This document shows positions 1-7,378 of a stretch of DNA of 64,000 nucleotides, piece by piece (within the stretch, counting starts at the first letter, position 1; every line of letters starts with the position of its first letter). The position numbers and the translations under genes are program-made. The notes beneath the pieces are model-generated. The model saw only the letters and a list, made by a program, of their open reading frames with translations, was not told the DNA's origin and did no database searches. Source of the stretch: Ruminococcaceae bacterium BL-6 (GTDB taxonomy: Bacteria; Bacillota; Clostridia; Oscillospirales; Acutalibacteraceae); contig LR778135.1 in NCBI GenBank assembly GCA_902810075.1, positions 2,170,001 to 2,234,000 on the forward strand, written 5' to 3'.

Positions 1-72
1 CAATAATGCTCGGCTTATTGCTCGCCCGGATAGCTACTGGTTGCAGCCATAATTTTCCTCTGAAAAAAAGTG

Positions 73-100
73 TTGACTTTTTTCATAAATCGCATATACT
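73..100 (+). promoter_or_regulatory. Sigma-A-type promoter without an evident gene
   Basis: TTGACT at 73-78 and TATACT at 95-100 are separated by 16 bp. No convincing open frame follows; a strong hairpin with a T-rich tail lies at 189-225. The pair could bound an RNA of about 110 nt or be the leftover promoter of a lost accessory gene. Confidence 0.45.
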
Positions 101-188
101 AATGGTGATAGGTAGTTTAAGCATTTTGTTTTCAAGTTTTCTGATATTTTTGCTTTTAGTTTAGATTGTTTTTTGTTTTATTGATTTA

Positions 189-225
189 GGGCAATAATCC
201 GAAAGGGTTATTGCCCTTGTTCTTT
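189..225 (+). terminator. Rho-independent terminator
   Basis: GGGCAATAA (189-197) pairs with TTATTGCCC (208-216), followed by a T-rich run. It ends transcription from the promoter at 73-100. Confidence 0.55.
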
Positions 226-382
226 GCCACGTTTTTCTATGCGAAAATGCCGCCCGTAGTCTCCTTTGGGCGGCATCTTGCTCTTTTTTAGATTTTTTAG
301 GATAAAATCTCTTGTCGATTGCCGTAAAACCGTTGGTAACACAGGACTTTTTCAAGTCCCATAATTACACTCCGACCATGTT

Positions 383-426
383 AAAACCCGCATAGATACT
401 AAAAACCCAGTATCTATGCGGGTTTT
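383..426. terminator. Long perfect hairpin, bidirectional terminator
   Basis: Two 18-nt arms (383-400 and 409-426) are perfectly complementary around an 8-nt loop, with A-runs on the left and T-runs on the right. No gene abuts it, so it is probably a remnant of a deleted accessory gene. Confidence 0.55.
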
Positions 427-497
427 CTGCCTGACTATAAAAGCCCGCCAAATGACCGCCTGGGACACTTTTTTGTGGCGTTCTGTAGCGTAAAATT

Positions 498-547
498 GCT
501 AAAAATGCTGAAAAACAGTGTGACTGTTACGTATTTGTTACGTGTTT
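498..547. repeat. Diverged 50-bp repeat, copy 1
   Basis: This stretch aligns almost gap-free with 2468-2518; both share a 14-nt core (AAAAATGCTGAAAA) and a TACGTATTT/TACGCATTT block. The two copies flank the AT-rich accessory segment. They may be degenerate element ends or remnants of one duplicated gene end. Confidence 0.4.
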
Positions 548-581
548 TTCCAACCTGTCAGCCTGCCCATCCCTTATTGGC

Positions 582-875
582 TTATAATATGTCACGTAAA
601 CATCCGGTTGCGTCCGACATGACTTCCAACATGATTTTTGCACCTAAACGAAAGCCATCAGAAAAATACTCAATTGAAGTCATGCTGGTAATTTCATTTT
701 GCGCATTTTCATAATTCAAAAACAGCGATTTTTCTTTGCCCGTCAGTAACTCAGTTAGCCTATCTTCATTTTCGGATATGGTCTGCATTGCTTTATCATA
801 GTCTGAATTTCGAACAAACTGCTTCTCATTAGGATTTATATTTCCAAAAAATAACTCTTCCAATATGCTGTTCAC
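582..875 (-). CDS. DUF6809 family small protein
   Basis: A 97-aa protein starting with MNSILEELFFGNINPNE and ending in an amphipathic helix followed by FRLGAKIMLEVM. This N- and C-terminal pattern is familiar from small Firmicute proteins placed in DUF6809, which have no assigned function. The start is GTG at 875 and the ribosome binding site is weak. It stands alone on the minus strand inside the AT-rich left segment, among XRE regulators and orphan terminators, which fits accessory DNA. The length is normal for the family and no damage is visible. The family call is from memory of the sequence pattern, so moderate confidence. Confidence 0.65.
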   Translation of the reverse strand: MNSILEELFFGNINPNEKQFVRNSDYDKAMQTISENEDRLTELLTGKEKSLFLNYENAQNEITSMTSIEYFSDGFRLGAKIMLEVMSDATGCLRDIL

Positions 876-1040
876 AAAACCCGTTCCGCACGGGAGTTTC
901 CTTACAATCGTATTCTACTCTCTTGGACAGGTATGGATTCTCACTTTACAATTCAGGATTTTTTTACTTTATATTGATGTTTTTTATTCTTTCATGTATA
1001 TTATGTATAATTATAGAGTGAATAAAAAGGAGTGCTGAAT

Positions 1041-1257
1041 ATGCTCAAGGTATTTGAGACATCGGATGGCAGACAGAAATATTGACGATATTACCCAGTT
1101 GATAGAAGTTTCGGGGGTCAGCCGAAATTCTATCAATAAATTATTCCGCGGCACTAATCTGGAAACACTAAAGCTCGAAACGCTTGTAAAGCTTTGTGAT
1201 GCGTTGGAATGCAATCTCTCGGATTTGATCGAATATAAATATGAATCAGTGTCTTAA
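1041..1257 (+). pseudogene. Small XRE-family regulator, frameshifted near its start
   Basis: The frame from 1054 to 1257 encodes a compact helix-turn-helix of the Cro/C1 type (SGVSRNSINKLFRGTN, then LETLVKLCDALECNLSDLIEY), the usual layout of 65-70 aa DNA-binding regulators. The well-placed ribosome binding site AAGGAG (1027-1032) points to ATG 1041, which reads MLKVF and then runs out of frame. Removing one T from the TTT near 1052-1055 would give MLKVLRHRMADRN, a normal family start. Otherwise translation must use TTG 1054, about 21 nt from the Shine-Dalgarno sequence. It is either a real inactivating frameshift or an assembly error. Confidence 0.6.
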
Positions 1258-1367
1258 AATCTTTTTTATGCAATCACATTGAAAAGCCGTTGATTACTGC
1301 TTATCAATGTCTGTAAACATTGATATTACTGGAGCTTTCCCAAACCCTATCATTTCACTCCGACCAA

Positions 1368-1407
1368 AAAAACAGCGGTTCAGCCGTAAGGCCGGGCCGC
1401 TGTTTTT
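1368..1407 (-). terminator. Terminator of the XRE gene at 1414-1656
   Basis: AAAAACAGCGG (1368-1378) pairs with CCGCTGTTTTT (1397-1407). Read leftward it ends in a U-run directly after the stop codon at 1414. Confidence 0.75.
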
Positions 1408-1413
1408 GAGTAA

Positions 1414-1656
1414 CTATTTAATTTCCTGCTCCGAGCCGTCAAACTCCGGCGTGGAAAAAAATTCACCCAGAGTGATACCCAGGCCGTCGCACAGTTTCTT
1501 AATCGTAACAATGGAGATATCCCTGCGCCTTTTGTCCAACATGCTGTAAACTGTCGATGGGGTCACGCCTGACAAAGTTGCCAATTCGTTTGGCTTGATC
1601 TTTCTCGCCTGACATATTTCATTGAATCGGTTTGCAACCGTATCCTTTATCGCCAT
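1414..1656 (-). CDS. XRE-family transcriptional regulator
   Basis: An 80-aa single-domain repressor-type protein. An N-terminal helix (VANRFNEICQARKI) precedes the helix-turn-helix (NELATLSGVTPSTVYSML), followed by VTIKKLCDGLGITLGEFF, the standard Cro/C1 fold. ATG 1656 is preferred over the upstream TTG because GAGGTGAG sits at the right distance. It is divergent from the small protein gene at 1764, with three inverted repeats in the 107 bp between them (1668-1688, 1705-1718, 1735-1748), suggesting autoregulation and control of the neighbour. A similar regulator/small-protein pair lies at 24988-25517. Confidence 0.8.
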   Translation of the reverse strand: MAIKDTVANRFNEICQARKIKPNELATLSGVTPSTVYSMLDKRRRDISIVTIKKLCDGLGITLGEFFSTPEFDGSEQEIK

Positions 1657-1667
1657 CAAAAGCTCAC

Positions 1668-1748
1668 CTCAGATAAATAGTATCTGAGCAGCCGGCTTTA
1701 AGTATACGCACTTGCGTAAATATAGAAATTATGATACGCTTGTGCGTA
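1668..1748. promoter_or_regulatory. Divergent operator region with three dyads
   Basis: CTCAGATA-AATAG-TATCTGAG spans 1668-1688 next to the ribosome binding site of the leftward XRE gene. TACGCA-CT-TGCGTA spans 1705-1718. TACGCT-TG-TGCGTA spans 1735-1748. The last two are the same motif repeated 30 bp apart, i.e. about three helical turns, as expected for cooperative repressor dimers. That the neighbouring XRE protein binds them is inference from position. Confidence 0.6.
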
Positions 1749-1763
1749 TGGAGGCGATGCCGT

Positions 1764-1964
1764 ATGAAAAAGGTTACCCTAACAGTGGATGATTATTTGT
1801 ATGCGTTTTATCAGAAGGTGGGAGAAAATGCGGGAGGAATAAAAGCGGAACAGGTGATGACCGACACCCTTTTTAAACTTGCGGGGGAACTTTCGCTAAA
1901 CGCCATAAACGAAAAAAGCGCAGAAAAAGGCAGGGCATATAAAAATATTCAAAATCACCATTAA
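1764..1964 (+). CDS. Small conserved protein, DYLYxFYxKVGENxGG family
   Basis: A 66-aa protein beginning MKKVTLTVDDYLYAFYQKVGE and continuing with an amphipathic helix AEQVMTDTLFKLAGELSLNAINEK. ATG 1764 is chosen because GGAGG lies 9 nt upstream; the frame opens earlier without a better start. The region V-DDYLY-FY-KVGEN-GG-EQVM-D-LFKLAGELSLNA-NEK is shared with the 58-aa product at 24988-25164, showing selection on the protein. Both copies sit divergently beside an XRE gene with palindromes between. No known domain is recognised. The short beta-strand start followed by helices could suit a ribbon-helix-helix or antitoxin-like protein, but that is speculation. Confidence 0.7.
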   Translation: MKKVTLTVDDYLYAFYQKVGENAGGIKAEQVMTDTLFKLAGELSLNAINEKSAEKGRAYKNIQNHH

Positions 1965-2037
1965 TGCCAAAAACGGAGGGACTCGCGGCACACGGGCAGA
2001 GCGTGCCAACACCCAAGTTTCGCCACTCGTACCATAA

Positions 2038-2090
2038 AAGAGCCGCATGAATGCTGGAAAATCCAGTATCCATGCGGCTCTTCTTTGTTT
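2038..2090 (+). terminator. Rho-independent terminator
   Basis: AAGAGCCGCATG (2038-2049) pairs with CATGCGGCTCTT (2071-2082), with an inner ATGCTGG/CCAGTAT stem and a T-rich tail. It lies 75 bp after the small protein gene at 1764-1964. Confidence 0.65.
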
Positions 2091-2176
2091 GCACTGTAGA
2101 AAATCTAAAATCTATATTAACCATAGTTGGCCGGGGCTTTCGCCTCAGCCGTTCTCTATTCTTTCTGGTTTGCGTT

Positions 2177-2398
2177 TCAATCCTGCCCTTTCCGGTAAAG
2201 CGGGATGCTAACCTGGACCTGTACTTTTTCGGCCCAGCCTAACAGGGTATTTACGCCGCTTCGGGTGATCTCGGAATCTTCCCCGATTTTGGAAAGCCTG
2301 TTCCCTATTTTATCCAGTTGAACATCGGTTGTCTTTTGCCCTTCTTCTAAGCTGCCCAGCTTGTCAAGAATCGCCTGCAGTGCTTTTGAATCGTCCAT
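2177..2398 (-). CDS. Small coiled-coil protein, function unknown
   Basis: A 73-aa protein with the pattern ALQAILDKLGSLEEGQK, then heptad-like LDKIGNRLSKIGED, ending in a conserved-looking WAEKVQVQVSIPLY segment. Similar short proteins are common on clostridial mobile elements but I know of no assigned function. AAGGAG lies upstream of ATG 2398. The 178-aa coiled-coil protein at 35821-36357 has a comparable LLAISEMMDKKL-type start and GQ-rich heptads, so the two may be distantly related. It lies alone in the AT-rich accessory segment. Confidence 0.6.
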   Translation of the reverse strand: MDDSKALQAILDKLGSLEEGQKTTDVQLDKIGNRLSKIGEDSEITRSGVNTLLGWAEKVQVQVSIPLYRKGQD

Positions 2399-2467
2399 TT
2401 TACGTCCAGCTCCTTTTCATAGATTATAATTGATCTTCCCGCACGTTGCAAGGAGATTTTTCTGCTC

Positions 2468-2518
2468 GCTGAAAAATGCTGAAAATCAGGGCGGTCACTA
2501 CGCATTTACTACGTGTGT
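2468..2518. repeat. Diverged 50-bp repeat, copy 2
   Basis: Partner of 498-547, with the same AAAAATGCTGAAAA core and orientation. It lies at the right edge of the AT-rich accessory segment, before GC content rises. Confidence 0.4.
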
Positions 2519-2539
2519 CGCACCCGTAGAAAGATAGTT

Positions 2540-2574
2540 CTCCTGCCGGCATGACATCTGGCAGGAGCTTTTTT
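2540..2574 (+). terminator. Orphan terminator
   Basis: CTCCTGCC (2540-2547) pairs with GGCAGGAG (2560-2567), followed by CTTTTTT. No gene precedes it on this strand, in keeping with gene loss here. Between it and 2891 I see only AT-rich sequence (2710-2760 is nearly pure A/T). Confidence 0.55.
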
Positions 2575-2890
2575 ACGCTTGCTTCTTATTTTCCGGGCAG
2601 AATAGGCGGAATAGAACGAAATTTCGTGATATTCCCTATTTTCAGCTGTTTGCACTACTTCTTTTATTTCCGCAAAATAGAGAAAGCCTTTCTGCATTTT
2701 AGCAAACATCATAAAATTTTTTAAATTAATAAAAAATTAATATAATATTATTAATATTTTGAAGTAATCCGAAGTAACTTGAAAGAGTATCGGTATTATA
2801 GATGCCATAAAATGGCAATGCAGGAGAATATTGACGCGTGAACGAAAAGTGTATTTTGTGTGGAATTGTATTTTTTAAAAGGAGGAATAC

Positions 2891-3766
2891 ATGAAAATGG
2901 CAAAGAAACTTAACGCGATACTTCTGGCAATGGTAATGAGCATCACTTTGATTGCTTGCAATGGGCCCTCAACTCAACCGAAAGCTCCGGAAAGTTCCGT
3001 TCCGGTTTCGTCATCCACGGGATCAGATGAGACGAAAGTCAAAGTCGGTCTTTCTTGGGCCAACGACAAGGAGAATGACCCTGCAGATTACCAAAACGCG
3101 GTGACGAAGGTCGGCGGCGAGTATGTCATGCTCCCACAGATCAAGACCGAAGAAGAGGCCAAAAAAGCCCTTGCGACGGTGGATGCGCTGGTCATGCGCG
3201 GCGGCGAAGACATTGACCCAAAATATTATAATGAAAAGCCCGATGCCCTGCTTGAAACAGTAGACCCCTTGCGTGACACCTCTGACTATCTGCTGATTCA
3301 GACTGCTATTAAGGAAGATATTCCTGCTTTACTGACATGCCGAGGCATGCAGATTGGAAATGTGGTTTGCGGCGGAACCCTGTATCAGGATTTTCCAAGC
3401 CAGTATAAAACGGATGTAAAAATCATTCACCGTGACCAGAAGACCCCCAGGACGGATTTCGTCAAACATATGGTGACCGTTGAGGGAAATAACATCATCG
3501 CCGACGCGATGGGCGGCGCAGGTGAATACGAGGTCAACTCGTGGCATCACCAGGCTGTGAAGGACGTGGGCAAAAACCTGAAGGTCGTCGCGAAAGCCCC
3601 CGATGGCATTGTGGAAGGCTATGTGAAAACAGACAATACATACTTCATGGGCGTTCAGTTCCACCCTGAAGCGATGATCGCTGAGGGGAACAACAGCTTC
3701 CTGCCGTTTTACCAGAATCTGATTGCGCAGGGTGCGAAGGAGCAAAACGAAAAGGAAGCAGCGTAA
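2891..3766 (+). CDS. Lipoprotein gamma-glutamyl-GABA hydrolase-like class I amidotransferase
   Basis: A 291-aa peptidase C26 protein (PuuD-like), a family that hydrolyses gamma-glutamyl amide bonds. The nucleophile elbow LLTCRGMQ gives Cys150, and the C-terminal QFHPE gives His258 and Glu260, completing the triad. MRGGEDIDPKYY matches the family's oxyanion region. Unusually, the N-terminus is a lipoprotein signal ending in LIAC, with Cys23 as lipidation site, followed by a Ser/Pro linker, so the enzyme should be anchored outside the membrane rather than cytoplasmic. GGAGG precedes ATG 2891. A bidirectional terminator follows. The substrate is not evident; extracellular gamma-glutamyl peptides, including poly-gamma-glutamate or cell-wall peptides, are possible. 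Confidence 0.82.
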   Translation: MKMAKKLNAILLAMVMSITLIACNGPSTQPKAPESSVPVSSSTGSDETKVKVGLSWANDKENDPADYQNAVTKVGGEYVMLPQIKTEEEAKKALATVDALVMRGGEDIDPKYYNEKPDALLETVDPLRDTSDYLLIQTAIKEDIPALLTCRGMQIGNVVCGGTLYQDFPSQYKTDVKIIHRDQKTPRTDFVKHMVTVEGNNIIADAMGGAGEYEVNSWHHQAVKDVGKNLKVVAKAPDGIVEGYVKTDNTYFMGVQFHPEAMIAEGNNSFLPFYQNLIAQGAKEQNEKEAA

Positions 3767-3830
3767 TTGCTGCTTTTCCACGAAAAAAGCAGTGACCGGC
3801 TGAAAGAAAAATACGAAAGCATGATGGGAT

Positions 3831-3880
3831 AAAAAGAAGGGCCTCGACGCGCAAATTGCACCCGAGGCCTTTCTTCTTTG
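3831..3880. terminator. Bidirectional terminator
   Basis: AAAAGAAGGGCCTCG pairs with CGAGGCCTTTCTTCTTT around a 16-nt loop. It separates the rightward amidotransferase gene from the leftward glycosyltransferase gene. Confidence 0.75.
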
Positions 3881-3977
3881 CAATACGTTGATCTCTGCAA
3901 AACAAGATGCTTTACGCCGGCAGCGGGCCGCCGTCGTGCAGCCGGTCCAATAAGTTTTCCTTCTTCCTCTCTATCCC

Positions 3978-6254
3978 CTATTCTCCCGCAGTGGAAGAAG
4001 TTTTGGAAGAGGCCCGATAGGAGGAAAGATCGTAGAGGGTGCCCGCATTTTCGCGCCCGCCGAAGCCGGAAGCAGAAGAATCGCTCCATTCGGTGGAATC
4101 CACGGCGGTTCCGTATTGTTTGATCCAGGAGGTCACCTCGCTGTTGGAGATTCCCCGCCCGCCGTCACTCAAAAGGAAGTATTTCAGCTGTCCGGATGCT
4201 ACCAGCTCCTCAAGCTTCGCAGCCGTAAGGGTGTTGTCATTGCCGCTGAACCCGCCGACGGCGATGACCGGTTTTCCCGTCGCGAGGATGATCGGCTCCG
4301 CTTCAGCGGCGTCCGGTACGGCAATCAGCCATTTTTCGCCGGTGTTGTTCGCTTCCAGGAAGCGGATCAGCTTTTCGCTGGAACCCGAGCGATTCTGCAT
4401 ATTGCCGCCCTGTCCGAACCCCGCCGGGCTCCGGGCGTCCTCTTCCCCGGAAGGACGGTCCCCGTCTTCGCCGGAATCCCCGTAGCGGTCTCCCTGCCCC
4501 GCATCTCCGCCGCCGTCAGGCCTTGCGTTGAAGCCCCCGGCGTTTCCGGAAAAGGAAGCTTCCGAAGCGGATGGGCCGGCGGACGGGATCGACGAATTGA
4601 TGTTGTTGGTGAAAACGGAATAGCCCAGCCATACGGCCGGCGCGATCAGAAGCCCTGCAAGCGCGACGCTCATGCACACGGTGCCGAGCCCACCGGACCC
4701 CTTCCCCAGCGGTTTGAGAACAAAAAGCAGGAGCGTCGGGACCCCGGCAGCGACGGCGATGAGCGGGATCAGGATCTTTGCGAAGGACGGATAGGAGCGG
4801 AGCATGAAAATCTGCGCGCCAAGCGTCGCGGCGAGCGCCGCGGGCAGAATATATCCGGATGCTTTCCCCCGGCGGTAAAGCTCCCGCATCTCCACGGCCC
4901 CGATGCCGACCAGCGCGGCCAGGAACGGCGCCATCGCGGAAATATAGTACGGGTGAAAGAAGTTCGCCACGCTGAAATATCCGACCATCGTAACGACGGA
5001 CCCGCCCCACATCAGCAGGTCGCACAGGAGCTTCCGGCGTTTTTCCCTGTCGCTTTCCCCGCGCATGCGGAGGATCAGTGCGAGCAGGGTAAAAAGCCCG
5101 AATGGAAGCAGCCAGCTGTCCTGTCCGCCAAGCGTCGTATTGAACATGCGCAGCGGGCTTGCGCTGCCGCCGCCGTTGAAGGAATTGCCTCCGCCAAAGC
5201 CTCTGCCCGAACTGCCACCGTTCATTCCGGAAGGCGGCGACCCGATGCCTTCCTCAAAAGAATTCTGGGAGAATCCGCCGGGTGCGGGGCTTTCTTCGGA
5301 ATCGCCGCCGCTTGCCGAAGGGCTGGAGGACGGATTGCCCTGGACCCCGTCGTCCTTTGCTTCGCCGGAAGCGGTTTGAGCATCACGGGATTTCGGCGCA
5401 AAGCTCCCGCCCCGGCCGCCGTTCTGCCCCGTAATGCGCTGAATCCCGTTATAGCCGATGGCAAGCTCCAGCTCGGAATTGCTCGTGCTGTTGTCGACGT
5501 AAGGCCGTTCGCTCGCGGGCGTCAGGTCCACCAGGACGGACCAGGACAGCGATACGACGGTCAAAACGAGAAAAGCCGTGCCGAGATGCCACGCGCGGGT
5601 GCGCCATTTCAGATTTGTGCCGAACAGATAAACGGCGAAAAGCGCGGGGAGAATCAGAAAAGCTTCGAGCGTCTTCGCGTTATAGGCGACGCCGAGCAGA
5701 ACCGCGGAAAGGACCAGATAACGCAGTTTTCCGGTATCCGCCGCGACGGACATGGCCCACGCCGACAGGAGCATAAACAGGATGAGGACGGAGTCCGTAT
5801 TATTGGTTTTGCTGATCACGATGAAAATCGGCGAAAGCGCGAGCGCAAGAGCGGAGAGCAGCCCGGCCGCCGCGCCGAAATGCCGCTTGACGATATGATA
5901 GAGGATCAGGACGCTCGCAACGGCCGCAAGCGCTTCCGGAAGGAGGATGCTCCAGCCGGAAAATCCGAAGACTTTCGCAAAGGCGGCCTGTACCCACAGG
6001 GAAACAGGAGGCTTGTCCACCGTGACCCATCCGCCGGGATCGAGAGAGACAAAGAAAAAGTTCTTCCAGCTTACCAGCATGCTTTTTACGCTTGCGGCAT
6101 AAAATTCGTTGCTGTAACCCTGGTCCTGAATATGGTACGCCGACAGGAACCCTGCCAGGCAGAGAATCATCAGCAGGGCGATTTTATCTTTGTACCGTTT
6201 GATTGTTTTCATATTTGCCAAACCTTTCCGGACTTTCTCAGAGTTCATGAGCAT
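3978..6254 (-). CDS. Glycosyltransferase family 39 (PMT/ArnT-like, YkcB type)
   Basis: A 758-aa polytopic membrane protein. The first helix is near residues 26-42, followed by an extracytoplasmic loop with YSNEFYAASV (47-56) and LDPGGWVTVDKPPVSLW (71-87), the acidic and DKPP signature of GT39 enzymes that use polyprenyl-phosphate sugars. About ten more hydrophobic segments follow. Two long Gly/Ser/Asn/Pro-rich stretches (about 280-375 and 545-625) interrupt it and are typical of the YkcB-like subgroup in Firmicutes. The start may be Met15 (6212), which has GGAAAGG upstream. It lies 17 bp after the GtrA gene, forming a two-gene unit for surface polymer glycosylation. The acceptor is unknown. 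Confidence 0.85.
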   Translation of the reverse strand: MLMNSEKVRKGLANMKTIKRYKDKIALLMILCLAGFLSAYHIQDQGYSNEFYAASVKSMLVSWKNFFFVSLDPGGWVTVDKPPVSLWVQAAFAKVFGFSGWSILLPEALAAVASVLILYHIVKRHFGAAAGLLSALALALSPIFIVISKTNNTDSVLILFMLLSAWAMSVAADTGKLRYLVLSAVLLGVAYNAKTLEAFLILPALFAVYLFGTNLKWRTRAWHLGTAFLVLTVVSLSWSVLVDLTPASERPYVDNSTSNSELELAIGYNGIQRITGQNGGRGGSFAPKSRDAQTASGEAKDDGVQGNPSSSPSASGGDSEESPAPGGFSQNSFEEGIGSPPSGMNGGSSGRGFGGGNSFNGGGSASPLRMFNTTLGGQDSWLLPFGLFTLLALILRMRGESDREKRRKLLCDLLMWGGSVVTMVGYFSVANFFHPYYISAMAPFLAALVGIGAVEMRELYRRGKASGYILPAALAATLGAQIFMLRSYPSFAKILIPLIAVAAGVPTLLLFVLKPLGKGSGGLGTVCMSVALAGLLIAPAVWLGYSVFTNNINSSIPSAGPSASEASFSGNAGGFNARPDGGGDAGQGDRYGDSGEDGDRPSGEEDARSPAGFGQGGNMQNRSGSSEKLIRFLEANNTGEKWLIAVPDAAEAEPIILATGKPVIAVGGFSGNDNTLTAAKLEELVASGQLKYFLLSDGGRGISNSEVTSWIKQYGTAVDSTEWSDSSASGFGGRENAGTLYDLSSYRASSKTSSTAGE

Positions 6255-6271
6255 GATCGCCGTCCCCGTAA

Positions 6272-6742
6272 TCAGGATGGAGTTTTTGTCGACGGCTTGC
6301 GTTCCCGGTAAATGCCCAGCTTTCTGGCGAGGTAATTGAAGAGAAAAACCACGGCAGTCGTGACAACCTTCGCCAGCATGGAATCCATATGGAAGATACC
6401 GGTAAAAATGTTCAGAAACAGGATATTCAGCCCGCAGCCGACGGCTGCCACCAGATAAACCAGCGAGCTTTCGCGCACCAGCGCCCTGCGGTCCCCGGCC
6501 TGCTTCAGAACGGCGCTTTTAAAGGTATAGTGTCGGCCGAATACGAGATTCACGAATGTGGAGACGATGTAAGCGGCGATAAAGCTTAAATTCTGATCCC
6601 ATCCGAACGGATAGACAAAAAGAAAAAAGAGCCCCCATTCAACAACCGTGGATGTGCCGCCGACAACGAGATAACTGAAAAACTGCCGGATATTTGCCGG
6701 GATGAAACGATTTTGCTTTTGCATGAAAAAGTTGTCTTTCAA
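6272..6742 (-). CDS. GtrA family membrane protein
   Basis: A 156-aa protein with four predicted transmembrane helices (about 20-42, 50-68, 90-112, 120-140) and the GtrA hallmark YLVVGGTSTVVEWGLFF early and FNYLARKLGIYR at the end. GtrA proteins are thought to move polyprenyl-phosphate-linked sugars across the membrane or help their synthesis. The gene directly precedes the GT39 enzyme, the classic pairing: GtrA supplies the lipid-linked donor on the outer face and GT39 transfers it. No glycosyltransferase family 2 partner is adjacent, so the donor synthase must be elsewhere. Confidence 0.88.
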   Translation of the reverse strand: MKDNFFMQKQNRFIPANIRQFFSYLVVGGTSTVVEWGLFFLFVYPFGWDQNLSFIAAYIVSTFVNLVFGRHYTFKSAVLKQAGDRRALVRESSLVYLVAAVGCGLNILFLNIFTGIFHMDSMLAKVVTTAVVFLFNYLARKLGIYRERKPSTKTPS

Positions 6743-7005
6743 TCAACCGATACCTGCCTTCCGACTCTGAAATGAAATATCGTCTTTTTTGCATTTTTAC
6801 TCCGGCCTGTACGGTACCGAACCGGCCATCCTCTTTCGGGCTCCATTTATGGCTGCAAACGCGGATTTATTTTTCTTCCCTTTGGCGGGGGAAGGAACCA
6901 GATGCATCTCATCTCGAACTGCCATAAAATGAGTATGGCACCATTTCTTGAAAAAAACATGAAATAATCGTAAATAGAATATAACGCCAAAATTTAAATT
7001 TCATG
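6743..7005. other. Intergenic region without recognised gene
   Basis: Upstream region of the GtrA gene. It holds an AT-rich stretch at 6940-7000 and a hairpin-like GC segment near 6870-6890. I see no open frame with a ribosome binding site and no clear RNA motif. Confidence 0.4.
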
Positions 7006-7046
7006 AAAAAACGGCCCTCCCGGCCGCCGAAGCGGGTGGAGGGCCG
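7006..7046 (-). terminator. Terminator of the 32-aa membrane peptide gene
   Basis: CGGCCCTCC (7012-7020) pairs with GGAGGGCCG (7038-7046). Read leftward a U-run follows. It starts 5 bp beyond the stop codon at 7051. Confidence 0.8.
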
Positions 7047-7050
7047 AATC

Positions 7051-7149
7051 TTACTCATGGTCCTTATGAACCGCGAGCGCTATGGCTCCGATTACGGCCG
7101 CCAGAATCACAACGGCGGCCACGGCGACGAACAGCGATACTCCGATCAT
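7051..7149 (-). CDS. 32-aa single-span membrane peptide
   Basis: A short frame reading MIGVSLFVAVAAVVILA, AVIGAIALAVHKDHE and stop. It is one hydrophobic helix of about 25 residues with a short charged C-terminal tail (HKDHE), so an inner-membrane microprotein with a small exposed end. GGAGG lies about 9 nt before ATG 7149 and a strong terminator follows immediately, so the gene has its own expression signals. A copy of the ~40-nt leader repeat (7200-7238) lies in its 5' region in sense orientation. Its role is unknown; type I toxin-like or transporter-modulating peptides share this layout, but nothing specific supports either. Confidence 0.65.
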   Translation of the reverse strand: MIGVSLFVAVAAVVILAAVIGAIALAVHKDHE

Positions 7150-7199
7150 TTACCGATCCCTCCAGACTTTTAGCACGAAAAATAAAGCTCTCACGATTA

Positions 7200-7238
7200 T
7201 CTTACAGCAATTCCTCTTATGATTGCAAACATCCCGGC
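7200..7238 (-). repeat. Leader-associated ~40-nt repeat, copy 1
   Basis: Read leftward it gives GCCGGGATGTTTGCAATC and then ATAAGAGGAATTGCTGTAAG, matching copies at 27445-27490 and 50429-50476. It lies in sense in the 5' region of the 32-aa peptide gene. Confidence 0.5.
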
Positions 7239-7249
7239 GAAAAGGAAAA

Positions 7250-7284
7250 CAAAGCCTCCGACGCCTGAGAGAATGTTGAAGCAT
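7250..7284 (+). repeat. Single partial copy of the 80-bp hairpin repeat
   Basis: AAAGCCTCCGACGCCTGAGAG and then ATGTTGAAGCAT match the unit arrayed at 10668-10946 and 34764-34925. Only the 3' arm of the first hairpin and the linker are kept. Confidence 0.5.
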
Positions 7285-7378
7285 GATAAGCACTGCGCGT
7301 TTGGAAACCTTCCCTTATATCCCCCACTCCTTCCCTTTACAATCATGCTATAATTAAGATAACGAAGGAGTGAAAAGA

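Noticed and set aside
161-355. 64-codon leftward frame
   Set aside because: It spans the hairpin terminator at 189-216, is highly basic, and lacks a ribosome binding site.
2509-2712. 67-codon leftward frame
   Set aside because: It crosses the terminator at 2540-2574 and reads as random basic sequence.
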